64,000 nucleotides of DNA from Entoloma clypeatum (Eukaryota > Basidiomycota > Agaricomycetes > Agaricales > Entolomataceae), in the NCBI GenBank assembly GCA_963565915.1, contig OY751487.1:3596001-3660000 (forward strand). Direction: 5' to 3'. Both the position numbers and the translations under genes were made by a program. The notes under the pieces were generated by a model. The model saw only the letters and a program-made list of their open reading frames with translations, ran no database searches and was not told the origin of the DNA. This document shows positions 12,480-23,771 of the stretch, in pieces. The stretch's first letter is position 1; each line of letters opens with the position of its first letter.

Positions 12480-15400
12480 TTATACGTACTCAGACACTGA
12501 AGAGAGGGGATATGGTGAGTTTTTAGTCGTTAATCTAGGCACAGCTCCGGTGGACTGAGAGCGTGGTTGATGGACGGTGATTTGCATAGGATCGGCCGTA
12601 CCAGAAGAATTCCCAACTGTCCTCAGCTTGAGAATTGAGGTGGCCGCCACCATGATGTCTACTTCGGTTGACGTTGTTCCCTCCATTTTCACGGCTTGTG
12701 CGATGGCATCTTGCGTGGCATCCGACAACTCACTGACCGTCACGCTCTTTATTGCCGCCGTCTCCGTTTGCTGCATAGGAGCTCCGCCTCCAGCAACGGT
12801 TCGATCTGCAATTACAGTATGCGCGGCCTGGATAACAACATTTTGGGCTGCGACCGCGAGACGGCGGCTCTCCACAGGATTCTCGCCTGAAATGGCTTTA
12901 TCAAAAGCATCTACAGTCTGATCCAGTACGTGTTTTTGCTTCACGAGGTCTTGCAGGTCGCTTGGTTTTGGAGGAGAAGCAGATACGAACTGAGACTCAG
13001 CCTCCTCTGTTACGCGTTGAGCTACACTCTGAAGAACACGTATGACACGAGTATCCGCTTGAGATGGTCTCGCAGCAGGCAGCATGCGAGGTTTAGTTCT
13101 AAGGAAGCGTCAAGGTAAAACTCGCGATACGCAAATGGCATAGCAAAAGGCAGACCCACCGTTGCACTGCTTGAAATAGGACTGAATCGCTGGTACTCCG
13201 ACGAGGAGGATCTCCAGCCAATGATGGCCGCCGTGAGCGAGCAAGTGAAGGACTTTCTGGGGAGTTTACGGGTGCAACCGTGACATAGAAACTATGAGAT
13301 AAATTTCCTTCTTGGCCGTCTAGCGTGAACTAGAAGTCGAAGCCGAAAGGTCAACAGGTTTCCTGAATACGAAGGAGGGGTTCACCTTTGCATTGACGGT
13401 GACATGACAGCTCTCAGCATCAGTGGGCGGAAGGCCAGAAAGAACGTCATCTTTCCATGATAACCAACACGGCAAATTTGGAGAGCTATACTCCACAGGG
13501 ATGTTCTGCCACGAGGCCTGAGGATCCCAGATATGTGGTGACCAAGACCACAAGAGGCCACAGTACGCGACGCTGGGAGGGGTTCCTGCCAGTTTACGGT
13601 GAAACGGGCGAAAATCCCACTTGCCGTCCCCTATTTTTTTTGCCTCTATATTCCATATATGATTTCCTTTCGATTTTGCTTTTTTCCCGTCTTCGTTGAA
13701 TCTTAAGATGTATTGCGACCGCCAAAGGTAGTTGCGAACCTGGAATCGAATGGTAAGAGCGTGAATGCATGACAAGCGTCAGATCAACCTTCTTCATTGG
13801 AATGCGCTCTTCTGGGTATCCATTGCTGGCTAACTGGATTTTACATTAGAATCACCATTGCTACATATGCCAAATGAAAACGACTTGCCTCCTCCAAAAA
13901 AGCATGTGTAAAGGCTTGTATGCGAAATTTAAACGGCCGAAAATCTGGAGATTCATCCAGCCTCTGCATCTTCTTCGCCATCAACGTTTGGTGAATCGGC
14001 TCCCCCTTGGAATCAGTGGCTTCCACTAGCCAGTCGTCAGTAATAATAAAAGAGCCATTAGTGGTACGCTCACGATTGGAGCAAATCTTGTTCAAAAACT
14101 CGAAGAATATGCGATCTACTTCGGCTCGGTACTCAAGCGGGACGTCAGTTCCACTTGCTGAATTGGAAGGAGCATCGGAAGACTGAGCAGGTCTCAAATC
14201 ATTGACTATTTGGGTGTAAAGGGAAACGGCAAGCTCACGTGGTGTGCCCCTTTTGCGTTGGCAGATTCCTCGTCGTCAGAGTCTGGAACTAGAACCTCTT
14301 CCTCTTCCTCGACGTGCGGCGAATTGTGTGTCGTACTTGGCACAGCGCTCAAACTAATTTTGTCTGAAGTCGACGAAGGTGAAATCGATGAGGATGAGTT
14401 ATCAATGGCTGAACCCCATATCGAGGTCGCGCTTTGTGCCGATACCTGATTAGCTGTAGCGCGGGGGTTGTTTGCCCATAGTCCCGCAGGTTCCGTGCGT
14501 GTTTCTGTGTTGCCAAAGGAAAAGGTAGCAGAAAATGTGCCATTAATTGAGCCAGAGCGAGACATCCTGCCAACAGGAGAGCCTATCGTCTTTGTTGCCG
14601 AGGTTGCAGGAAGGGTCTGAAGGGGTATCGAAGGAGTAGTGAATATTTCTGCTAAATTTGCAACGGTTGGATTAGCCGTAGGAACACCAATTGCACCTGT
14701 GGATAAGGAATGATGGTGACGCGTCGGAATCGTCGCTTCAGACCAGGTCGGATGTGTCGCACTAAAAGGGTGCACAGAACCATGAGGTATTGGTAATCCG
14801 CCACTGAATTCCATTAGTTGCGGGCCATTTGAAGCATAGGATGCATATGGAGAGGTCGATTGTAAAGGCTGAACGGAGCTGAAAGGCCCCTGAGACGAAA
14901 AAGAAGGAGGTGTTAATGCACGGGGCGACGACTGGGAGGCTGCCGGTAAAATTACAGGTACTGTAGTGAATGTTGACGATAATTCTCCGGTAGTCGATGT
15001 TCCTACGAAGGGCATCTTGAGCGGTATATCGTCCGTCGGCTCTCTCTTTGGAGCCTTTACATTACGGCGTTCTTCCAACTCAGACGCACATCTTTTACGC
15101 GACTGATCGGAGCCAGAAATATCCATCGCTGAAGATGCAGATGACATGGTGGAAGATGGGAAGCTAAGCGGACTTTCTTGTTGTTCTTGGACAGGGATCC
15201 CAGGGGAATCTAACGGTGAAGCATATGCTGTGGTTGAACCGAAAGCAGAGGAGATTGACACTAATCCTGCAAATTTTTGTGTCACTTGGGAAATACGGTC
15301 ATTGAGATGGTCAATGCTGGTGCCTGTAACGATATCATCGACATGTTGAAACATGACACGCGCGTGCTTGGCAGTTTGTTCAATGCTATCAATGTGTTAT

Positions 15401-16022
15401 ACAACGATACAGCCTTCTGCATCGGATTGAAAGAGACTTACTCTGCCAACATTTCCTTCACGGCTACGACTGACTCAGCCACTGCCTCTGAGGATACATC
15501 TTCCTGCTTGCTCATCACTGCGCCCGAGGCTAAGAATGGAACAACTGTCGTTGAAGGAGGTACAAATGAATGTGTCAACCCCGAGACAGACACTCCAGCA
15601 GGTCCCATTGGGAGTGAGGGTACTGTGGGGTGATCTAGTGCAGAGTCCAAAGATGCCGCCGCAGCAAGGTTATAAGTGGCTGTAGTGGACACATTATGGT
15701 TGTTCGGCGTCCCAATGTAAGGGTCGCATGCTGGTGGCATGTCAGCCAAGAAGGTTGTGGGGCCAGACGGTAAATGTGGCATTGGGATGACATCCATTGG
15801 AGTCATAAAGACGGTAGGATCTGGATCGTCGACAGGGACATGCATAAGAAGGGTAGACGGGTTTGGAAAAACGGAGGAGGAGTCCTGTAAGAGCTGGCTT
15901 TGCATGACGGCTTGCGAGAAACCAGAGGGAGTTTCATCAGAGTGCGATAAAGTGGACTCTGCGGTGTCCATTGGACTGATCTCCCCAGTCTGCATGTCTT
16001 GCTGGTATGCAACGGTCGCCAT
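12480..16022 (-). CDS. Uncharacterised protein with putative Ig/cadherin-like module
   Basis: Function unknown. The gene is pieced together from several exons on the minus strand joined by short introns; for example 14239-14181 joins two long frames through a GTGAGC...CTCAG intron. The first ~560 residues are Ser/Thr/Pro-rich and low in complexity. A compact central part (NHIWNIEAKK, then KIGDGKWDFRPFHRKLAGTPPS) leads to LPCWLSWKDDVLSGLPPTDAESCHVTVNAK-like sequence at about 13480-13380. That pattern is typical of the cadherin-like He_PIG/CADG Ig-type fold. A Ser/Pro-rich linker and an Ala/Thr-rich helical tail ending SSVSEYV follow. I recall this architecture as common in Agaricomycetes but without assigned role. 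No signal peptide was recognised, so a surface role is not supported. The start at 16022 is the first ATG of the frame; an upstream exon is possible. Confidence 0.6.
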
Positions 16023-16190
16023 TCCAGCCACGATTGCCCCAAGAGATGGACCCCTGCAAGATCCACGCCTCAGGAATGGAACAGCAAAGGTTGCACAACA
16101 ACTTTCTCAGTAAATCTAACACCCAACGTCCTCCGTTGGTCACAATTGTCACATAGGCCGTATGTAAAATACATGCAGTGCAACATGAAA

Positions 16191-17516
16191 TTAATACCTC
16201 CGCCTTCCAGGGCTTCGAGAACGCTCCCGATCTCTACGCCGGTCACTGGAAGAAAAAGATCAACGTTGTTGACCAGAAGAGAACAGGAGGTTTACACTGA
16301 CTCATACCGAGATGACGAATGTCTGTCATACCCGCGATCGCGATCGCGGTAGTCTTCGCTACCACGCGAGGACCGATAGTCACCACCGCGGTCAGAGCGA
16401 GAGGGTGTCCCAGCTGCCATTGGCGCGCCACCGACACCAAGGGGGGCGGGTGTTGAGGTGGGCGGGGCCATCTTCCTTTTCTCACGCTCTTCCCTAAATT
16501 TGGTTAGCATATTGCGCAGCTCATGATAACCCAAGTGCATCTGAGATAAAGGTGATTTAGAAGTGCAAAACAGATGCCGACAAGTCCAACAAACCTTGCC
16601 GCCAAAATGGTCGGCAAGCCGCCGATCAGAATCGAGGACGGATAGGTAGGCTCCACAAACATCACAGACTCGCAATTTCTGGTGGCCGGAAGCACCTGAG
16701 GTGTCCGTCAGCTGTTGTAGGTCACGCTACAGGGCCAACTTAGACATCAGTGATTTGGTCGGAACCAGAGGGCAGGGGAACAGACCTCCTTGTCGGCCTT
16801 CTCGCTTTTCAATGCCTCAATAGCTGCCATCTCCCGCATTGACTCTTCTACCTTGCCTTGTTCGCCTATGTATATGTGATTAGACTCTTGAAAAGGAGGT
16901 TTCAAATAAACGACACACCTAGAGATTCAATCTTTTCGGTACCCCCTTGAATAGCCAGCTCAATCTCCGCGATTTCTCTCATCTGAAAAGAATTAGCAAT
17001 AAGGACACGGATAGAGCAGTAAATGAACATACCAAATTGGTTGTTTTGGCATTCTCCTCAGGTGTCTTTTCCAGTCGTCGATGCGCCGCGCGAATTCTCC
17101 GGTCACACTCATCCACAAACGCAAAGATGTTTGACTCGTATTCCATTTGAAAACGACTGAAAATGGGGTCGGAAGGATTGGCGTCCTTTGCTGTGACGAA
17201 TTCGGTTTTTAGACGCTCTGTGTGCGATTTAGGGCATGCACCGAGATCCATTTTCTACGCGGTTCGAACGTGTTTAGCTGAGCATGTTGAACTGAAGTCT
17301 GAACTCACTGTGTTGGTAAAGAGAGCATGTGGACAAGTGCCACACAGGAAGTTTCTGCAAACTTTGTCGTCGGACCATGTGAGATTCGCATTTGCAACAC
17401 CCATAGCCTCTGGGCCCATCATTTGCTGCGCAGGTGTGCTAAGCGGATCGAATTATCTGACAACTTTGAAGACAAACCTCCAGGAGCTTGCGTTGCATTT
17501 CGGCAAGTCGACCCAT
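16191..17516 (-). CDS. LUC7: U1 snRNP-associated protein LUC7
   Basis: LUC7 contacts the U1 snRNA:5' splice-site duplex and influences 5' splice-site choice. The protein starts MGRLAEMQRKLLE (17516) and, after an intron, continues with MGPEAMG and the first zinc finger, Cys at VCRNFLCGTCPHALF with His in KMDLGACPKSH. Then come the FVDECDRRIRAAHRRLEKTPEE helix (about 17130-17050), a coiled coil, and the second zinc finger VCDVCGAYLSVLDSDRRLADH...MHLGYHELR (about 16670-16520). The C terminus is Arg/Asp/Ser-rich and, after a final intron, ends RSRSPGRRRY at 16191. The intron removal inside HFGGK/MHLGY is needed for the family sequence. It is divergent to BCS1 with 145 bp between starts. Confidence 0.95.
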
Positions 17517-17661
17517 ATTGGCGGTTAGTACTGTAAATGTCGCATTCAATGTAAATTGTGTACTCAAAATGGAGTTGTTTGTCACCAGCGCCGGATTTAG
17601 ATAAGTACAAATAAATTACTCGCTCAGCAATTCCTGTAGCGTCGTTACTCCAGTACCCCCA

Positions 17662-19304
17662 ATGGCACCATCTCCTCCCGATGTCTCGCACTCGCATATA
17701 GCAAACGTCGGGCAGACTTCTGGGGGGTCAATGATGGGAGACTTTCTTGACAACAAGTAACGTCTAGTTCCCCTGGTCCGCTCCCAGTTGTTAAAAGTTG
17801 CACCTTCAAGCGCAGCCCTTACTTTCAAGCTGGCTTTGGACTGATGGTGTGAATAAACGCTTCCTGGACAAACTACCCTCTCATAATGTCCTTCAGGCGG
17901 TGGGCGTCGGTCTCACTGTATTTCGTCAAGGTATCCTTCTTGGTTCAACAGCTTTCCGCAGGCGAATGCTCGTGTCCCTGGAAATCAACAACAAAGACCG
18001 TTCGTATGAATGGTTCCTTGCCTGGATGGCCCATCAAGCAAATGCATTTAGTGCCAAGCCGTCGTTGCGCGCCGCGCCTTGGATTCGCAGCCATCAGCTC
18101 AGTGTCGAAACAACGGTTGAGCAACGGAAAAATGGCAGCTCTTCTGCGCTTTTCAAGCTTGTCGCTGGACCAGGTACCCATTGGTTCAAGTACCAAGGGG
18201 CTTGGATGCAAGTATGTGATGCATCTCTCTCCAATCACGATGCACTCACATCAACCTTCAGGTGAAACGTGAACGGGAAACACGTTCAATGCAACTGATG
18301 TCTGGGGTGCCTTGGGAGACCATTACTCTTACGACACTATCGCGCGACCGGGCCTTGTTTACCAAACTTCTTTCTGAGGCCCGAGATCTTGCCATGACTG
18401 GACAGGAAGGAAAACTGGTGATTCATACAGCATGGGGAACCGAATGGAGACCCTTCGGGCAGCCACGGCGGAAAAGACCGTTGAAGAGCGTTGTCCTGGA
18501 GCCGGGGGTAAGAGAGACGATAGTAAATGATGTTAGGTCATTCCTTCAACGTCGGCAATGGTATGCTGACCGTGGTCCGTGCGTCTCATTTCATCTCCTA
18601 TGCTTCTCTGACGATCCACTAGGCATCCCATATCGTCGGGGATATCTGTTATATGGCCCTCCAGGCTCCGGCAAAACATCATTCATCCAAGCCTTAGCTG
18701 GCTCACTTTCTTATGATATATGCCTTCTCAATTTGTCCGAACGAGGCCTTGCAGATGACAAGTTAAATCACCTGCTGTCCAACGCCCCCGAGCGCAGTTT
18801 TATATTGATAGAAGACGTGGACGCTGCCTTCAACAAGCGGGTGCAAACCAGTGAAGATGGGTCAGTCTCATTGTCCTGGAAACAGAGTATACTTTAAACA
18901 GTCGCAGATATCAATCATCGGTCACGTTTTCCGGTTTCCTCAATGCTTTGGATGGCGTCGCTTCGGGCGAGGAGCGCATCATCTTCATGACAACGAATCA
19001 CATCGAGAAACTAGATCCCGCACTCATACGACCTGGCCGAGTTGATATGATTGAACACATCGGTGACGCGAGCCCCATGCAAGCTAAATCCTTGTTCACA
19101 CAGTTCTACGAGGGAAGTGGAGATCTGACAGACGAGGAAGTTCGAACCCTTGCAATTACGCTGGAAAAGATCTTTGCGGATGAGATGAGAGTCGGCAAGA
19201 GTGCTAGCATGGCCGCATTACAGGGCCTGTTCATAAGAAATGGTGCCAGGGAGGCATTGGTAGCATGTCACGAAATTTTCGTTGGCAAAAGAGCACAACT
19301 CTGA
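17662..19304 (+). CDS. BCS1: Mitochondrial AAA ATPase BCS1
   Basis: BCS1 sits in the mitochondrial inner membrane and moves the folded Rieske iron-sulfur protein across it for complex III assembly. Exon 1 starts at 17662 ([11 protein letters not shown]). Two short introns then rebuild the family's N-terminal membrane segment around [11 protein letters not shown] and [16 protein letters not shown]. The BCS1-specific domain covers [12 protein letters not shown] to [15 protein letters not shown] (about 18005-18500). The AAA core has Walker [10 protein letters not shown] (about 18655-18681), Walker [12 protein letters not shown] (about 18801), the segment [24 protein letters not shown] (about 18930-19000) and the arginine-finger region RPGRVDM (about 19030). 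The stop is at 19302-19304, 48 bp from the convergent BUD23 stop. Confidence 0.93.
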
Positions 19305-19352
19305 TTCGAAGGTAGCGCATATGTAGTAGTATCATGACAATCAGCTAGAAAG

Positions 19353-20482
19353 TCAAAAAATGGTTCTGCGATTGCGCCCTGTGTACTTCGAGTCTCGTGG
19401 AACATCTTCTTTACCTCGTTTCCGATATAGCTTGGAAATAAAAAAATATTAGATATCGAGTTTCTGCGAAAGCTGGCTGGGATCTTGGATACCTCTTTTT
19501 TCTTCAAGATCCATTTCCTATCCTTCACATTGTTCCGCTTCTCAATTTTGTCTTTTGTGTGGTTTCGATTCCTTCGCCTCTCAAATTTTGCGGCATTTTC
19601 TGCTTCTCCTTTTCCCTCCAATCCTTTGGGTAACTGTAGGTGTGGCCCACCCCCTCCCACAAACAAACACAAGAATATTTTCTTCGCTTTATTGGAGTTT
19701 GGATAGTCAACAATGATACCACCTCCAAATCCAGCTCTTTGAGCCGTCGTCGTGATGAGTTGTATTTGGTCATCTGAAGAGGGATAGAATTGGAATACGG
19801 CCCGGGACGGATTGCGCAATGCCGAGTGGAGCGTGGTGAAGAAACGGTGAAGACGATGCGGAGGAGAGGATGTTGGATGCGACGTTTCGGCATTCAAGAG
19901 CCATTGAAGGACAGATATACTAAAGTTGATTGAAGATGACTGTTGCAGAATAAGCCATCCCTACAAACCTTATAGCGCCGTCAAAGCTTCCTGGTCGGAA
20001 ACCAAAGCCCTGGCCGATATCTTGCAAGAAGAGGTCACCCTCAACATCCCTCTGCAATGCAACTTCTGGAGTGGTAGATGTTCAAAAAGAGCGTATTTCA
20101 TGTAGATTGAGCACTTTACCCAGCATGCTAGGTGCAATATCTACCCCAGCCCAAATATGCCCTTCCTGGTCCAAGATTTCCCCCGATAAGCCCGACCCAC
20201 ACCCGATATCAAGCAAAAACGCTGGTTGGTCCGGAGGCAGATTCAAGAGCTCCAGCGCTCTATAAGTCATATCCGCTTGAACCTGTTGATTCCGAGTACT
20301 AGACACTGGAATCAGCCCTCGGAAATGGACTATCGACAAGGGTGCAACTTTTGGGTATATTTTTTGGCCTCTGCATCGCAATAGTACTATTACAAGAGAA
20401 AGAGTTGTTGACCTGCGCAATGACCGACATATAAGCTCAAACGTACGATTTCTGGAGGCGCCTGCAGTTCCGGCCTGGACAT
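19353..20482 (-). CDS. BUD23: 18S rRNA (guanine-N7) methyltransferase BUD23
   Basis: BUD23 with TRM112 methylates a guanosine of 18S rRNA at N7 and is needed for small-subunit export. The first exon is MSRPELQAPPEI (20482); two short introns lead to YYCDAEAKKYTQ and TRNQQVQADMTYRALELL. SAM motif I is LLDIGCGSGLSGE (about 20210), followed by WAGVDIAPSML. The mid part matches EGDLFLQDIGQG and the later part has AVFQFYPSSDDQ and AGFGGGIIVDYPNS (about 19790-19700). The basic C-terminal tail is KKKE spliced to RKRGKEDVPRDSKYTGR, ending at TGA 19355-19353. Removing the last intron is required for this tail. The intron acceptor near 20290 must be the downstream AG to avoid a stop. Confidence 0.95.
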
Positions 20483-20889
20483 TTCGGATGCTTGGGACAC
20501 CCTGAACGTCGACGTTGTATGAAGTCTGTTGCTGACCTTATATTACATAAATGACTATCACGGGACGACAGGAATAGCAATCCCAAAAATGCGGATAAAG
20601 TGCATTTCTGCAATCTGCGTAGCCAATCCTTTTGGTGTATTTCTGAAGTCGGAAGGAGCGGAATGCGACGTGCTGGAGTCTGGAGACTGTGTGGGGTACA
20701 GCACATAATAAGAGGCCGCAGGAAGAGAGGTCGAACGACAGGCAGGTACTGTGGCCCTGAAGCAGAGATTGTTAACAGCGTCCTCAAGTAACCCAGCTTG
20801 CTATAACGCGCTTTTGCCTCGAATAATATCGACAGCAGTCTCAGGTATATGGCACACACCATGCAGGCTTCTATACCACCCTAGTTCTT
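20483..20889. other. Interval between BUD23 start and BET3 stop
   Basis: About 400 bp. On the minus strand a frame ending near 20560 encodes an Arg/Ser-rich stretch that resembles a mitochondrial presequence and a short hydrophobic end (FIRIFGIAIPVVP). It has no clear ATG unless an intron is assumed. A small mitochondrial protein gene is possible, but I cannot support a gene model. The interval must also hold the BUD23 promoter. Confidence 0.3.
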
Positions 20890-21659
20890 TTAATCATCTC
20901 CGATGGGAACTTCTTCCTCTAAATATTTTACAAGCTTGACCCGTATTTCTGTGTTCTCATCCCCGCGAAGAACATCCGATATAAAATCTACTTGCACCTG
21001 CATTTGAACCTGTCTACAAAGATGAAGCATGTTAAGCTGAAAGGAAGGTTTGTGATCACTTGCCATTTCCAAACTCCCTCGAATAACCCCACATAGAAGA
21101 TTGCTAAACCAAAGATTACCTTCAAGGGCTTCCTCGGGCAACTCTACAAACTCGGCCAGTGGGTTTTCGTCCAGCATCAGGGTGAAGGAAGACCCGATAT
21201 TAGCCTGCGCGCCAGGACCTTCCACTCGTGGTGTTTGGGGGAGCACGGGTGCAGCATGTGTGATTGTAGGTGTAATATTCAAGAAGGATTTGAAGCCAAC
21301 CTGTAAACGGATGAATCAGCTGTGGAGGATTGACGATGATACTAACCTTCGCCACAATCTCACCAGCCTCCCTAAAATCTGCACATCGACCAAGCCCACT
21401 CTTTGCCAAGAAATCTTCAATTAATCGGGTCCCAATGTTGTATCCCATCTTCTCCAATTGCTTATTTACTTGTGCATAATCTTCATAATCCTGGATCAAT
21501 TGGACGACGAGAGCGCCATACGTCAAAGCAAACAATTCCGCGCTCTAAAAAGCTCAGTTAGAAAGCATCGAGTATCCACAGGAATCCCACAATTTTTTCT
21601 GCGCGACCTTTCCAAAGGTCCTCACCGATGTTCTTATACTGTTTGCTCGTTGTCGCCAT
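20890..21659 (-). CDS. BET3: TRAPP complex subunit BET3 (TRAPPC3)
   Basis: BET3 is a core subunit of the TRAPP vesicle-tethering and Rab-exchange complexes at the Golgi. The start is [16 protein letters not shown] (21659). After an intron come [22 protein letters not shown] and [22 protein letters not shown], with the conserved Cys of the palmitoyl-channel region in [18 protein letters not shown] follows a further intron. The third segment ends [15 protein letters not shown] and joins [17 protein letters not shown]...EVPIGDD. The join is at a GC-AG intron (21010-21063, GCAAGT...ACAG) that is a multiple of three with no stop. A 649-bp foldback element begins 38 bp upstream of the start codon. 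Confidence 0.95.
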
Positions 21660-21697
21660 ACGTGACTGAGAAACGAGCACGTGATACGAAGGTCAAT

Positions 21698-22346
21698 CCC
21701 AGTGAAAATCGGGTCGCGTGGGAGTGGGTTTTCTCAGGGCTATTTTTGGTTTGATCTTGCCTAACTTGGTTTAAATCAGTCCGAATGGGAAATTTGATTT
21801 GATCGACAGCGAGTCCAACTTTAAGGGTTTGAGTCAGGATAACCTGGAAATTTTGGGAAACAAGCAGGATGTGATCCGGTTTGCTCAGGTTTTTTCAGGG
21901 GTGATTCAGTTACAGCTAAATGCGAAATGATAGGCGGTTGGGAAAAAAACGGGACATAGGGTGGGTTTGGTTTTGGGACTCCGAAGGGTTACTTCCTTAC
22001 GTTGCCGGCTCACCATTGCTGACAGCGCAATCCATCATTACCAATTTGGGCCATTGGGGACTTGAATTCTAGCCCCGCCCTAGATATTGTTTTGTTTTCA
22101 ACCGCCTATAATTTCGCATTTAGCTGTAAAATCTGTCAAACCAGGGGAATTGAGTGGGAACCTGTGGGAATTGATGGTTGAATTTCTGGATTATTCTGAC
22201 TCAAACCCTCTCAAACCCTTAAAGTTGGACTCGCTGTCGATCAAATCAAATTTCCCATTCAGACTGATATAAACCAAGTTAGGCAAGATCAAAACCAAAA
22301 ATAGCCCTGAGAAAACCCACTCCCACGCGACCCGATTTTCACTGGG
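21698..22346. mobile_element. 649-bp foldback element with ~250-bp inverted arms
   Basis: The left arm begins CCCAGTGAAAATCGGGTCGC at 21698 and its inverted copy ends at 22346. The arms run about 21698-21952 and 22093-22346 with high identity and a spacer of about 140 bp. There is no coding content. Flanks read GGTCAAT and GGTTAAT, a possible imperfect target duplication. It could be a long-TIR MITE; no superfamily can be assigned from the ends alone. It occupies the BET3 promoter side. Confidence 0.85.
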
Positions 22347-22355
22347 GGTTAATAC

Positions 22356-23749
22356 TAGGGTTGCGGAAATAACTCGGCTGAGGTTCCTTAGGACCCTGGA
22401 CATCCCTGCCAGAGGTCGGATCCCGATCCGGACAAATTTTGTCGAAACCGGCCGCAAGGCCGGAGCCAAAATGTACGGACAGCGAGCCCATTTTGGCCAG
22501 ATGGGTGTCACCATTGGCCGGACAGGAATCGGTAGGGTGACATTAGGTCGGACGACATGGTGGACACATCTAGGTTGGCTCAGGTGGTTCATCGAAGAAA
22601 AAGTTGTATATTGTACATGAGAGGTTGTTTGTTCAATTCTCCCTGCAGGTCATGTTTTTGGATGCATGTACTCGTATTGTGAACTTGTTATGAATGATCG
22701 TCAAAATAAATAAATTTTTTTTTGGCTCACAGCATCTGAAACCTATCGACTTCGAACAGCCTGGAGCATCATGGGTGAATCCAATACCATCGACTTCATA
22801 GATGAGCGCCCGTTCATGGAATCCGAATATATCGGCATAGGAAAAACATTTCCTGTCAATCCGCCTTCACATGTCACAAACACCCTCAATAAGATCTTGC
22901 ATATCCCATCGGCCATTGAGGCGAAGCTTCCAAGTCCCAAGCTACCCGGGGATTCGAGCTTTCTGAACAGGATATAGATATGTTCAAAGTTTTACGTGGC
23001 AGTCGTGATGCCATTCTCGGTGCCGTCAAGGAACTCGCAAAGCGTAAGCCAAAAGATACTTAAATTATGCTCCTGTAATAAATGTAGAGACGCAGCAATT
23101 GAATCTGCAGCTGCTGGACGGCCTGGCGTAACAATGCGGACAAAATTTAGCGCTCCAGGGGGCCGGATCCCTCTTCCGGACAAAATTTAGGCTTTGAGGG
23201 GCCCGGATTCCTCCTCCGGACAAAAAATCAAAAAATTACTCGAGGCCAGCGTCAAATTGGACACAAACCACTGTTTTCCGTTGGACAAAACCCCGGATTT
23301 TGGGATCCGACCTCTGACGGGGATGTCCAGGGTCCTGGTTCCTTACCAGTAAATTACCACCGGCCGGTCAGGACCTAGATATTTACCGAGTAATTTACTG
23401 CCAGTAAATTACTCAGTCACGTGCCAAAACGTGACATTTTTTTTTCTATTCTAAACTTTTCGCCATGAGGCTGCTGCGCCTGCAAAACAGACATATAGAA
23501 TGTGTATGTGCATTTGGTAATGGTATACCAATCTATTTTTGAGGTAGACTAAATTTCTATTTATAAAACTTTTGAGAGAGAGAAAGTTTTGAGAGCCTAT
23601 CATTATATGGTCAGACTCGGAGTCGCTGCACGTGACCTGAGTAATTTACCTCCTGAAAAGTGGGCCTTGGTAAATTACCAGTAAATTACCGGTAAATTAC
23701 TTGTAAATAACTAAATCGGTAAATAACTAGAGTTATTTCCGCAACCCTA
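22356..23749. mobile_element. hAT-like non-autonomous element (outer)
   Basis: Perfect 20-bp terminal inverted repeats, TAGGGTTGCGGAAATAACTC at 22356-22375 and its complement at 23730-23749, are flanked by an 8-bp target duplication GTTAATAC (22348-22355 and 23750-23757). An 8-bp duplication with TAGGG ends is the hAT pattern. Without the nested insertion the element is about 440 bp. Its right part has many subterminal copies of the word taaattac in both directions, as expected for transposase-binding repeats. No transposase ORF. The right duplication ends 14 bp before the uS13m stop codon. Confidence 0.85.
22390..23336. mobile_element. hAT-like element nested in the outer hAT-like element
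   Basis: Ends are AGGACCCTGGACATCCC (22390) and its near-perfect complement ending at 23336; about 32 of the terminal 34 bp match. The 8-bp target duplication GGTTCCTT is at 22382-22389 and 23337-23344. Subterminal words of the form tccggacaaaattt recur at both sides. The middle (about 22740-23090) looks like former coding DNA, not a transposase. The ends resemble those of the element at 47458-48057, so the two may belong to one family. Confidence 0.85.
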
Positions 23750-23771
23750 GTTAATACACACTGAAGCACTA

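Noticed and set aside
12577..12921. Plus-strand membrane-protein-like frame
   Set aside because: It is antisense to the supported minus-strand gene at 12480-16022 and is hydrophobic only because of the Ala/Thr-rich opposite strand.
23340..23720. CRISPR-like or tandem-repeat array from the repeated taaattac words
   Set aside because: The words occur in both orientations with irregular spacing inside a hAT-like element, as transposase-binding subterminal repeats do; eukaryotic context.
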